Part shown: positions 10,301 through 17,766 of the stretch, in pieces
Position numbering within the stretch: position 1 is the stretch's first letter
Layout: each line of letters opens with the position of its first letter
Notes under the pieces: generated by a model
Database searches by the model: none
Seen by the model: only the letters and a program-made list of their open reading frames with translations
What the model was told of the DNA's origin: nothing
Translations under genes and position numbers: made by a program
Source of the DNA: Carbonactinospora thermoautotrophica
Lineage (GTDB): Bacteria > Actinomycetota > Actinomycetes > Streptomycetales > Carbonactinosporaceae
Assembly (NCBI RefSeq): GCF_001543895.1
Contig: NZ_JYIJ01000019.1
Location: 372,001 to 436,000 of the forward strand
Direction: 5' to 3'
Length of the DNA: 64,000 nt

Positions 10301-12293
10301 GTTGCGCAACATGCCGCCGACAACCGCCAACTACGTCCAACGGGCTGGCCGGGCCGGTCGGCGGACCGACTCGGCGGCGCTGGTCCTCACCTACGCGCAG
10401 CGCCGTTCGCACGACCTCACTCGCTTCACCGATCCGGTGCAGATGATCGCCGGACAGGTGCGCGCCCCCTACGTCCCGGTGGGGAACGTCCGGATCGCCC
10501 GCCGGCACGTCCACTCCGTGGCCCTCGCCGCCTTCTTCCGCCACCATTATCGGCTCACCGGGACGCGCTGGCGGACCGCGGGCGATTTCTTCCTCAGGGA
10601 TGGGGACCACGCCCCGGCCGAGCTGCTCGCCGACTACCTCAAGCCGGTCCCGGAGGAGGTGCGCGCGGCGGTCCGCCGCATCCTGCTCCCCAAGGTCGCC
10701 GCCGAACTCGGCGTGGACGACGACGCCTGGGTCCCGCACCTGCTGGACCTGGTGGACAAGGCCGGGGAGGCACTCCGGCATGACGCCGAGTTCTACCGGC
10801 GCAAGGCCGACGAGGCCTACGCCGCCCGCCGGGGGCGTGACGGGGACCGATTCGAGCGCGCCTGGCGCACGGTCACCAGCCGTTCGCTCCTCGGCTACCT
10901 CGGCAACCGCAACGTGCTGCCTAAGTACGGTTTCCCCGTCGACACCGTCGAACTGCGCACTGGCCTCGCCGACGCCGCGGAGGGGCGGGAGCTGGAGCTC
11001 ACCCGCGACCTCACCGCCGCCATCTACGAGTACGCCCCCGGGGCCGAGGTGGTCGCCGGCGGCCACCTGTGGCGCTCCGGCGGCGTCTACCGCCTTCCAG
11101 CCCGCGAACTGGTCGGCGCCTGGTACGCGGTCTGCGCCGCCTGCGGTCACTACCGGGAGTCGCTCGACCGGCCCGACCTGGCCTGTCCCGCCTGCGACAC
11201 CCCGCTCACCGGCCAGCCGCGCCGATACGTCGTTCCCGAGTTCGGGTTCGTCGCCGAACGCCGGACCCGCAAGCCGGGGCAGGAACCGCCGAAGCGGGTC
11301 TGGAACGGCGGTACCTACGTCGTCTCCACCGACGGTGAGATCCGCACCGGCGAGCTGGAACTGGCCGACGGTGCCTCCTTGACCTGGCGGTGTACCACCC
11401 GCGGTGAGCTGGTCGCGATCAGCGAAGGGCTGGGGGTAGGGTTCTGGATCTGCGACTCCTGCGGTTATGGCGAGCCGAACCGCGGTCGACCGCCCGCCCA
11501 TCATGACCGGCTCAACCGGGAGGGAAGGTGTGGCGGGCGCCTGGAGTGGGTCTCGCTCGCCCACAAGTACCAGACCGACCTGCTCCAGCTCTCCTTTTCC
11601 CCAACACTCACCCGGGTCATGTCCGACACCGGGTGGTGGTCCCTCCTCTACGCGCTGGTCGAGGGGGCCTGCCAGGCGCTGGAGATCAGCCGCGACGACA
11701 TCGACGGCACGCTCCACCACGACGCTGCCGGCAAGACCGTACTCGTTCTCCACGACACCGTCCCAGGCGGGGCCGGGCACGTCACCAGGATCGCCGACCT
11801 GCTCGACATCGTGCTCCGGACCGCTCTGGAACGGGTCCGGGACTGCGAGTGCGGCCTGGAGACCAGCTGCTACCAGTGCCTGCGTAACTACCGCAACGAA
11901 CGCCACCACGATCGGCTGCGGCGCGGCGCGGCAGCCGAGTTCCTCCGCCGCTGCCTGGGTACACCACCAATGCTGTCCCGGGTGTCCGAGATCCCCGGTA
12001 GCGGACCCGCCGTCCTCACCCTGACCAACTTGGCCGACGTCACCGACCTGCCGGCCAGGTTCGCTATCGCCGAATGCCCCGGCATCGTCTTCGAAACCGT
12101 TCACGCCGGCCAAGCCGACTTGCTGACCGGCCGGACGGTGCTGGTGGACGTCGCGGGCGAGACCGAGATCGGCTTGCTGCGCGCGGTCGTGGACGACGGG
12201 ACCGGCCCCCGGGTCGAACTCGTCTTCCCCGGCGAGTCCGCCGTTCACCACCCTGTGGAGGCGGTCCGCGTGCGGGCGGTGGCCGCCCTCTGA
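7317..12293 (+). CDS. DEAD/DEAH-box helicase with C-terminal DUF1998-type zinc domain
   Basis: This 1658-residue superfamily 2 helicase shows ATGTGSGKTE (Walker A, about residue 112), VVVDEAHVYDGAKGAE (Walker B, about 254), SATVG (motif III) and QRAGRAGR (motif VI, about 1007). Between and after the two motor lobes there are several CxxC pairs (for example CPTCQ, CNRCGG, CAWCG, CTRCR, CAACG, CPACD, CDSCG), and the end carries the DUF1998 cysteine cluster CECGLETSCYQCLRNYRN. Such Lhr/DruE/DrmA-like motors are typical of phage-defence systems and move along or unwind DNA. The GTG start at 7317 overlaps the stop of the preceding gene by four bases. The gene converges on the Hsp70 operon; a 40-bp palindrome lies in the 170-bp gap. 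Confidence 0.92.
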   Translation: MTKTFDPLAASRSIDETYRRYLRSLLPVRDPRLAAELDAVIGAEAQLLKGPLLESSPPYATGATLRDLIAEGVLDPALALLESPALPLDRPLYRHQELAVRKAAAGRNLVVATGTGSGKTESFLLPILAELSAQHARGELGPGVRALLLYPMNALANDQVKRLRQLLAGAPHITFGRYTGETPEQAEKALEEFAALNPGQPRLSNELLSREEMRRTPPHILLTNYAMLEYLLLRPEDMDLFEGEHGGHWRFVVVDEAHVYDGAKGAELAMLLRRLHDRVGRDGRLQAIATSATVGAETGPAAVARFATDLLGLEFAYDPDDPDRQDVVTAFRRERTAVPVWGPLPAEAYAEVLAAEDPAAVLGEHAARAGGPPSGADPATLLAGEARLNALRERLGDGPVPIEQVAEELFPGDPQALWHTTALVALGNRVTDPAGTPVLSTRYHLFARATEGAFACFTSAGPHVGLARRDRCPTCQAVAFEFGACNRCGGVHLVGTVERQGNVAYFRARKGNTETPAWLALTDRVAPADEDDATLVETAEVQAEEAVLCAWCGALHERAPLACDRLGCRSTEFLLVRRLSTRGHNVTNCVMCGARGPQVVRMFESGNEAAAAVLTTALYQQLPPDPRSRDLPGEGRKLLLFSDSRQAAAYFAPYLERTYQRLQRRRFILAALERAYEGDEAIDGEELARYVVKEAEQAGLFSFAESRRSRTNQALLWLQQELVGTDERNSLEGTGLVRVELLRNPRWQVPPALLGLGLTEDEAWDFLAELLRSLRRQGAVTTPDGVDPADEAFEPRPGPIYVRGQGPDARSKVLSWLPATASNARLDYVARVLRRLGREDDPRQILHGCWRLLTETELVAWLPEAPDRRIQGVVRQLNHELLRWRPVRPGETVLRCTRCRRIAPVSVRGVCLTTGCDGELEPWRLPRPEDDADHFRTLYRSLDPVPLSVREHTAQWSSRKAAEIQQAFVRGEVNALSCSTTFELGVDVGELQAVMLRNMPPTTANYVQRAGRAGRRTDSAALVLTYAQRRSHDLTRFTDPVQMIAGQVRAPYVPVGNVRIARRHVHSVALAAFFRHHYRLTGTRWRTAGDFFLRDGDHAPAELLADYLKPVPEEVRAAVRRILLPKVAAELGVDDDAWVPHLLDLVDKAGEALRHDAEFYRRKADEAYAARRGRDGDRFERAWRTVTSRSLLGYLGNRNVLPKYGFPVDTVELRTGLADAAEGRELELTRDLTAAIYEYAPGAEVVAGGHLWRSGGVYRLPARELVGAWYAVCAACGHYRESLDRPDLACPACDTPLTGQPRRYVVPEFGFVAERRTRKPGQEPPKRVWNGGTYVVSTDGEIRTGELELADGASLTWRCTTRGELVAISEGLGVGFWICDSCGYGEPNRGRPPAHHDRLNREGRCGGRLEWVSLAHKYQTDLLQLSFSPTLTRVMSDTGWWSLLYALVEGACQALEISRDDIDGTLHHDAAGKTVLVLHDTVPGGAGHVTRIADLLDIVLRTALERVRDCECGLETSCYQCLRNYRNERHHDRLRRGAAAEFLRRCLGTPPMLSRVSEIPGSGPAVLTLTNLADVTDLPARFAIAECPGIVFETVHAGQADLLTGRTVLVDVAGETEIGLLRAVVDDGTGPRVELVFPGESAVHHPVEAVRVRAVAAL

Positions 12294-12328
12294 CCAGGCG
12301 ACCGGCCCGAGCCAGCGAGCCGAGCTTC

Positions 12329-12368
12329 CGTCGGGTGCGTGCCGTCACGTGACGGCACGCACCCGACG
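12329..12368. terminator. Perfect 40-bp palindrome between convergent operons
   Basis: Two 20-base arms (12329-12348 and 12349-12368) are exact reverse complements with no spacer. It lies 36 bp after the helicase stop and 95 bp past the end of the Hsp70 gene on the other strand, so it could stop transcription from both sides. Its core half-site GTGCGTGCCGTCAC differs by one base from that of the palindrome at 38679-38730, which hints at a protein-binding site instead of, or as well as, a terminator. Confidence 0.75.
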
Positions 12369-12380
12369 CCGCGGGCCGGC

Positions 12381-12456
12381 GGCCTCGACGTACAGCCGGC
12401 AGGTCACCTTCTCCTGCCCGGGATGCGGGAAGACCGGCTGCAGCGCGATCGGCCCG
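12381..12456 (-). pseudogene. Relic of a UvrD-type helicase gene
   Basis: Two short blocks match the intact UvrD-type gene at 17767-19884 in the same orientation. Bases 12381-12399 match 18856-18874 with one difference, and 12402-12456 match 19122-19177 at most positions. The roughly 250 bp that separate the two blocks in the intact gene are missing here, so this is a deleted, decayed copy. No reading frame is preserved. Confidence 0.55.
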
Positions 12457-12463
12457 TAAAGGA

Positions 12464-14629
12464 TCACTCCTCACTCGAGTACCAGGAGCTGTTCTCCCAC
12501 CCCTTTGGCAGGGAGTCCGTGGCTTCGCGGGCCGAAGCGCTGGTGTCTCTCGGCGCGACGTCCGTCGTCGGTCCTGGTCTCGCCGCAGGGGGCGTACGGA
12601 ACTTGAAGATCCACTCGTCGCCAAGGAGTGTCCCTCCAAGGACCCGCCCTTCTTCCCGCAGCCACGGGTGTTCGGCCTGGAGTTCCCGGAAGCTGTCGTT
12701 GGAGACGACGATCCCGCCGCGTCGGAAGGCGATCTCGACCACAAGCGCGTCGGCCTTGCCCTTGGTCCCCGCCGGGGGTTGGATAATCCGGTTCTCTCGC
12801 AGTGCCCGCTCGACGGCGGCCCGCTCATCATCTCCGACCCGGTGGCGGAAGCTCGCGTCCACCACCACGAAGATCTCCCGGCCCGGGAACTCCCGTTCCA
12901 GCTGGACCAAGGCTGCCACCAGCTGACGGAAACTCGCTTTGTGCCCCTCCCGTACAGCCCGGTTGACCGAGGCGAGATTGGAACCGTCCACCACGAGGGG
13001 ACCGGGTTTCGCGTCGTCATCTCCGGCCTGGCGCTCGTCCCCACCGAGCTGTCGTTGGATCTCCTCCCAAGAAGGGGTCGACTGGGGCGGGACCTGCTCA
13101 CGGTCCAGTTGCCCGAGGGCGCCTCCCTGCTCCAGGAGCCGGTTCAGCTCGGCCTCGGCGTCCTGCTCCACCGGTGTGCCGTCTTCGCCGAAGCAGTTGA
13201 TCTCCCGGTCGAAGATGACCTGCCCGGTGCGCTCCAGCACCGCCTTGATCCGGAGGATGCCGCTGACGTCGTATCGGTAGGTGAGGCGGAACCGGTTGGC
13301 TAGTGCGGGCCCGGGGGCGGGGACCGGCAGTTCGAGTCGGGTGAGCAGGAAGTTGCGGGCGTCGTCCATGGGGCGAGTGTGGTCGCCCTCCCACACCTCG
13401 ACCACGAGCGAGGTGGCCCCGTCGACCGCGGGTTGGGCAGTACGGCTCCTCTCGGCAGGCAGAGTCGAGTTGCGGTCGATGATCGAGACGAAGCGCCGTC
13501 CCTGACCCACCCAATAGCCGGTGCCGAGGTCGTAGTGGGTCACGACCGCGATGTCCCGGTCCTCGATCTGGCCGTCCATGATCGCCGCAGCGATCGCGGC
13601 GCCACGTGCGACCGCCGCCATGGGTTCACAGACCAGTGGGCTCACCGGCTCCTGGCCGAGGAGTCGCGCCACCTCCGTCCGGACCTTGGGAATCTGGCTG
13701 GTGCCCCCGATCATGAGGACGGCGTCGATGTCGTCCGGGCCGTACCCGATGCTTTCCAGGCACTCTTCCACCGGTTCGAGGGCCCGCTCGATGAGGTCGG
13801 CGACGGCTTCCTCGAACTCGATCCGTTCCACCTCGGTGAAGTCGCTGCCGTCAGGCGTGAAGAACTGCACCCGCTCTTCGTCCGAAAGAGCGATCTTGGT
13901 GAGTTCCACCGCTCGGCGGAACCAGAGCTTTTCCTTGCGGCTCATCGTGTCCGGGTCGGGGACCGAGCGGAGCTTGCGGGCCACCAGCCGGGCTAGGCGC
14001 TCGTCGAACTCCAACCCGCCCAGCCTGGGGATGCCGCGCGAGGCCAGCTCCTCGAAGAGCCCGTCGTGGTAGTCGAGCACGGTGACGTCGATGGTGCCCC
14101 CGCCCCAGTCGAAGACGAGGAAGCGTCCTTCGCCCGGCACGTCGTACGCATAAGCGATCGCCGCGGCGGTCGGCTCGTTGATCAGTGCCTTCACCGAGAT
14201 GCCGGCGAGCCGTGCGGCCGCCCGCGTACGGTACCGGGCCGCACCCGTCGCGTTGGCCGGGACGGTGATGACCGCTTCGGAGAGGTCGACGAGGTTACGC
14301 TGCGCACCTTCGCGCATCTGCCGGAAGAGCGCGGCCGCCACCGTGGTGGCGCGGTAGTCCCAGGTGCCCAGCCGGATGCGCTCGTCACCGAGGAGCATGC
14401 GTTTGACCGCCTCGACCGGATAGTCGCTCTCGCACTTGGCCATCCAGCCGAAACTCGGTCGCTCCTGCCCCGGCCGTATCCCTACGACCGAAGGGAAGAG
14501 CGACTCGAAGCCGGGCCGGTGCCACTGCGCCGGTATCCGGTGCCGGTCCACCGGCACGACCTCGGCCTCGCTCCCGTTCCACCGGGCGACCACCGAGTTG
14601 GAGGTGCCGAAGTCGATCCCGAAGCTCAT
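12464..14629 (-). CDS. Hsp70-type ATPase fused to an NYN/Zc3h12a-like RNase domain
   Basis: This 721-residue protein has an Hsp70 nucleotide-binding domain: GIDFGTSNS at residues 4-12 (phosphate 1), VFDWGGGTIDVTVLDY at 172-187 (phosphate 2, with Trp where DnaK has Leu) and MIGGTSQIPKVR at 306-317 (adenosine site). A short beta substrate-binding-like part follows to about 475. The helical lid is absent. After a charged linker, residues 545-675 form an NYN/PIN-like RNase unit: VVDGSNLA (Asp548), VVVDASF (Asp591), KADALVVE (Asp627) and VSNDSFREL (Asp645) match the acidic catalytic pattern of Zc3h12a/Regnase-type nucleases. Its ATG overlaps the stop of the upstream GrpE-like gene (ATGA). I infer an ATP-controlled RNase or a nuclease delivered by an Hsp70 clamp; the target is unknown. 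Confidence 0.88.
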   Translation of the reverse strand: MSFGIDFGTSNSVVARWNGSEAEVVPVDRHRIPAQWHRPGFESLFPSVVGIRPGQERPSFGWMAKCESDYPVEAVKRMLLGDERIRLGTWDYRATTVAAALFRQMREGAQRNLVDLSEAVITVPANATGAARYRTRAAARLAGISVKALINEPTAAAIAYAYDVPGEGRFLVFDWGGGTIDVTVLDYHDGLFEELASRGIPRLGGLEFDERLARLVARKLRSVPDPDTMSRKEKLWFRRAVELTKIALSDEERVQFFTPDGSDFTEVERIEFEEAVADLIERALEPVEECLESIGYGPDDIDAVLMIGGTSQIPKVRTEVARLLGQEPVSPLVCEPMAAVARGAAIAAAIMDGQIEDRDIAVVTHYDLGTGYWVGQGRRFVSIIDRNSTLPAERSRTAQPAVDGATSLVVEVWEGDHTRPMDDARNFLLTRLELPVPAPGPALANRFRLTYRYDVSGILRIKAVLERTGQVIFDREINCFGEDGTPVEQDAEAELNRLLEQGGALGQLDREQVPPQSTPSWEEIQRQLGGDERQAGDDDAKPGPLVVDGSNLASVNRAVREGHKASFRQLVAALVQLEREFPGREIFVVVDASFRHRVGDDERAAVERALRENRIIQPPAGTKGKADALVVEIAFRRGGIVVSNDSFRELQAEHPWLREEGRVLGGTLLGDEWIFKFRTPPAARPGPTTDVAPRDTSASAREATDSLPKGWENSSWYSSEE

Positions 14630-15519
14630 CCGCGCCCGTCCTTCTCGTCAACCTTCCGTTCCACGGCACCACCGCCCGGGGCGTCCTCCCCTGGTACGGA
14701 TGCATCGGCGTCGCGCCTTTTCACCAGCCGTTCCACCAGCTCGGCGCCGTGCGCGGCGGGCGGTCCCACCGGTCGGAGGATGCCGGACTGGACCAGGCGG
14801 CCGTCCGAGACGTCCACGTAGGCGGGGGCCACGATCTCCAGCTCTTCCCCCTCGCCGTCCTCCAGCAGGAAGAGCGAGGGGTCCTCGACCGTGGTCACCC
14901 GTCGCAGGCCGGCCGCCCTCAATTGGGTGTCGACCAGGTTCCTCACCGTTTTCAAAGGGCGGTCTGTCATCAAATACCGGTCAAGCACTGCTAGCTGGGC
15001 GAGATGGAGTTCCCGAGCGCGCATGCCTTCCAGAATCGCTTTACGGACAACCTCAAGAACACGGGGAAGAACGGCTTCGCGGAGAGCGTCATGCAGCGCC
15101 TCGGAGACCGCCTGGCGAATGGCGTCCTGGATACATCCACTGGCTAGGGAGCCTAGATAGTCATCCAGCTGCCCCTTTATGTCGCTATCGAGAACCTTTA
15201 TCACTAGTTTTGAGACATGTTCGTGGAGGGCGACCGCGTCAAAGGCTCCTGGTGCCACCGGTCGCTGGCCGAAGTACTGAGCGGCAACAGGCTCGTCGAG
15301 GAGTTCGGCAGAAATCCTCTTGCCATCCGTCCGGCGTTTGCCTCTGGTCCGCCGGATGCCCTGCTCCGTCACCAGCCCTTCCCGGTCTTGCCACTCAGTT
15401 TGAGTCCGCGATCTTTCTCCTGGCGCTTGTACCGCCAGCTTCGCTTCGCGTGCTTTCTTTTTATTCCTCGCCAGTCGCTTTTGTCGTGGTGTTTGCTCCT
15501 TATGCGGTGGAGTAGTCAT
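14626..15519 (-). CDS. GrpE-like candidate nucleotide-exchange factor
   Basis: The 297-residue product starts with a very basic segment (RQKRLARNKKKAREAKL), followed by a long helical region (about residues 95-200). It then has a compact beta segment at about 204-252 (GLRRVTTVEDPSLFLLEDG ... YVDVSDGRLVQSGILRPV). Long helices followed by a small beta wing are the layout of GrpE, which drives ADP release from DnaK; the end of the wing (GRLVQSGILRPV) recalls the GrpE signature. The level of similarity by eye is modest, so this is a structural guess supported by context: it lies between a J-like gene and an Hsp70 gene, with 1-base (TGATG) and 4-base (ATGA) overlaps. It could be an unrelated adaptor. 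Confidence 0.6.
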   Translation of the reverse strand: MTTPPHKEQTPRQKRLARNKKKAREAKLAVQAPGERSRTQTEWQDREGLVTEQGIRRTRGKRRTDGKRISAELLDEPVAAQYFGQRPVAPGAFDAVALHEHVSKLVIKVLDSDIKGQLDDYLGSLASGCIQDAIRQAVSEALHDALREAVLPRVLEVVRKAILEGMRARELHLAQLAVLDRYLMTDRPLKTVRNLVDTQLRAAGLRRVTTVEDPSLFLLEDGEGEELEIVAPAYVDVSDGRLVQSGILRPVGPPAAHGAELVERLVKRRDADASVPGEDAPGGGAVERKVDEKDGRG

Positions 15520-17309
15520 CAGGTTCTGTCTCCTCCGTCCTGGCGTCTCCGATCCCGCAACCTGGCGAGCAGCTCTGTCGCGGCCGCGCGGCGTGACCAT
15601 GCCTGCTCCTCAGGGCTGGGACGATCGGTACGCCGGGGGAGCGGTCGCGGGGCTGGCCGGAGCAGGCCGGTCGCGTTCTCCGGAGCACGCAGTGCCGCCA
15701 TGTCGAGCGGGACTGCGAAGAAGGGGAGAGACCGACCGGCCTGTGCCGAGGCCTTGATCCGGTCCTTCGCGCGATTGATGACGATCTTGCCGTCCGTGTC
15801 GAGCGACCGGCGGAGTTGGGCCCATCGGCGGTTCCACTCGGGGGAGCCGTGCGGGAGCCCCAGGACGAAGTACGGGTTCATTGCCTCTTCCCGCACCTCT
15901 TCCCGCGTCACGTACTGCCGTTCCGACCATTTGTTGAGCAGGGAGAGGTTGGCCTTGAGGGCGGCCCAAGCCGTATTCGGAACCATTCTTTTCTTCGCGC
16001 CGTTGCGGTAGTCCTCTCGCAGTGAGATGAGCAGATCCTTCGCCTCAGCCAGCCGGCTGCCAAATGCGAGGAGGTAGGCCAGGAGATTTCCCGCCTCCAA
16101 GCGGAGCAACCAAGCCTTTTTCGGCAGAGTTCTTGTCATCAACAGCTTCGCTTGGGCGTAGGCCTGGTTCAGGAGTTGCGGGTTTCCCCGCGGGTTGTGT
16201 GGTTGCGCAGCGTGTCCGTCGACGAGTAGCTCGTACGCACGGCGCATCCCCGCCCAGGCGTGGAAGGCGGTGAGCGGGCGGATCGGTTTCTCCTCGGGCA
16301 GCACGCTCTCCAACAACGGCCACAGGGTCCGATCCGCGGCGAGCGCCGCATCGACCTGACCACTCAAGTGCGCCTGGTGAAGAGCGGCGACGACTGGGCG
16401 ATCCTCGGCGGGAACCAGGTCGCCGAGGTCATCAAGGGCGCTCCAACCTCCGTCGCGCAGTGCGGCCAGTGCGCTCCAAAGGTCGTGCCCGTCCGGTTCC
16501 GGGGGAACCTCATCTCCTTCCAGCAAGGCCCGGCGTCTCTGCTCGTCCGACCAGCCGAGGCGGGCGAGAGCGTCGTCGTCGAGTTTCCCTGGAGACAGCC
16601 GGGCCAGCAGGTAGTCCCTTCTCGTGCTCTCCAGTTCGTGGATGAGTTCCGTCACATCGCCCTGGATGATCCTCTGATCGATGAGGTCGTCGACGAAGGG
16701 CAGCGGAGCCGTGGCCAGGATGGAGCGAAGGTAAGTCTCGTCGATCCGCCGGACGCCAAAGGCGAGCGCGCTTACCTGACGGTGCAGGAGCCAGGCCGGT
16801 CCGTCGAACTCAGGATCCGACGCCACTTGCCACGGTTCGTCCTTCCCCTCGGCCAGATGACGGGCGCGGGCTATCAGATTCGCGGGCAGCACCGGCAGTC
16901 CGGCCCGCGTGGCTCGGAGGAGCGCGGCCAGCGCACCGATGCTGTCCTCGGCTTCGGCGGCGTACGCCACGAACGCGTCCGGCAGATCCGGGACAGGCCG
17001 TCCTTCGGCGGCCGCTTCCAGGGCGTCGGCGTTCGGCCCGCTGTTCACCAGGGCGAGCAGCGCTCGGGCGGCCGCGCACACGTGTGCGATGGCTTCCGGG
17101 GTGACGACACCCAGGTGTCGCCACACTGCGGCGTCCCGCTCGGCTCCCGCGTCCGGCCGTCCGTCGCGGGACGCCGCGGCCGCGTCAGGTGTCGCCCCAG
17201 ACGCCGAGGCTGACCCTCTAGTTCCCGCGATCGCGGCCCTACGCGCAGCCCGTTGCCGTCGGCGCTCCCGCTCGGCCTCTATGGCTGCTCTACGGGCATC
17301 GAGTTGCAC
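15519..17309 (-). CDS. Helical protein with a degenerate J-like segment, first gene of the Hsp70 operon
   Basis: GTG 17309 is chosen because a G-rich run (GGGGGTGG) lies just upstream and the coding-like sequence begins there, giving 596 residues. The N-terminus is a charged helix (ARRAAIEAERERRRQR); most of the rest is Ala/Leu-rich and helical, TPR-like in feel (WLLRLEAGNLLAYLLAFGSR). Residues about 478-515 begin with NPYFVLGLP, as J domains do (helix I), followed by an Arg-rich helix and then DTD where a J protein has HPD, then a third helix. HPD is needed to stimulate Hsp70 ATPase in known J proteins, so this would be a J-like rather than a true J domain. Coupled by TGATG to the GrpE-like gene. 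No defined family recognised. Confidence 0.7.
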   Translation of the reverse strand: MQLDARRAAIEAERERRRQRAARRAAIAGTRGSASASGATPDAAAASRDGRPDAGAERDAAVWRHLGVVTPEAIAHVCAAARALLALVNSGPNADALEAAAEGRPVPDLPDAFVAYAAEAEDSIGALAALLRATRAGLPVLPANLIARARHLAEGKDEPWQVASDPEFDGPAWLLHRQVSALAFGVRRIDETYLRSILATAPLPFVDDLIDQRIIQGDVTELIHELESTRRDYLLARLSPGKLDDDALARLGWSDEQRRRALLEGDEVPPEPDGHDLWSALAALRDGGWSALDDLGDLVPAEDRPVVAALHQAHLSGQVDAALAADRTLWPLLESVLPEEKPIRPLTAFHAWAGMRRAYELLVDGHAAQPHNPRGNPQLLNQAYAQAKLLMTRTLPKKAWLLRLEAGNLLAYLLAFGSRLAEAKDLLISLREDYRNGAKKRMVPNTAWAALKANLSLLNKWSERQYVTREEVREEAMNPYFVLGLPHGSPEWNRRWAQLRRSLDTDGKIVINRAKDRIKASAQAGRSLPFFAVPLDMAALRAPENATGLLRPAPRPLPRRTDRPSPEEQAWSRRAAATELLARLRDRRRQDGGDRT

Positions 17310-17766
17310 GTGTCCACCCCCGACTAAGAACCCCCTCGCCGGTGCCTCGCCCGGCGAAGAAATGAAAAACCTGTTTGCACAAGGCGCTTGGTCCAGTCCT
17401 GGAAAGGCGAAGATCGATCCCCGTGGTGGTCCTTGGAACGGCCAGACACCTGGTACGGCGCCTATCGTGCCAGGCCTCCAGCAGGCATGCCGCATGATGT
17501 TCGGCTATTCGTTCTGCTATTCGCCGCTTGGGCCTGGGTAACCGTGTTTTCGTACTGGTCTCCACTGGTCATCCGACGGGCAAAAGGCTCGATATCTCTG
17601 ATATCAGACTGAATCCGGTAAGAATCAGTGAGATATGGGATTCGTAGCGGAACAGGTAAAGCCCTTCAGCACCTTCGAACCCCGAATAAAGCTGAAGCGC
17701 CAAGTGCAACGACACACCGTCTACCGCCAAATGGTCCGGCCCGGACCAGGGCACACGCCCGGCCGC
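17310..17766. promoter_or_regulatory. Leader and promoter region of the Hsp70 operon
   Basis: This 457-bp gap separates the Hsp70 operon (reading left) from the end of the UvrD-type gene. It is lower in GC than the genes. At 17591-17640 it holds a perfect 12-bp palindrome (17597-17608, centred on GATATC) and an imperfect inverted copy of the same motif (ATCAGTGAGATAT, 17625-17637). This is the likely operator/promoter zone of the operon starting at 17309. No convincing gene. Confidence 0.5.

Noticed and set aside
8130-12251. Very long reverse-strand frame (1373 codons) opposite the first helicase gene
   Set aside because: High-GC shadow: Gly/Arg/Val-rich without motifs, while the opposite strand has all helicase motifs.
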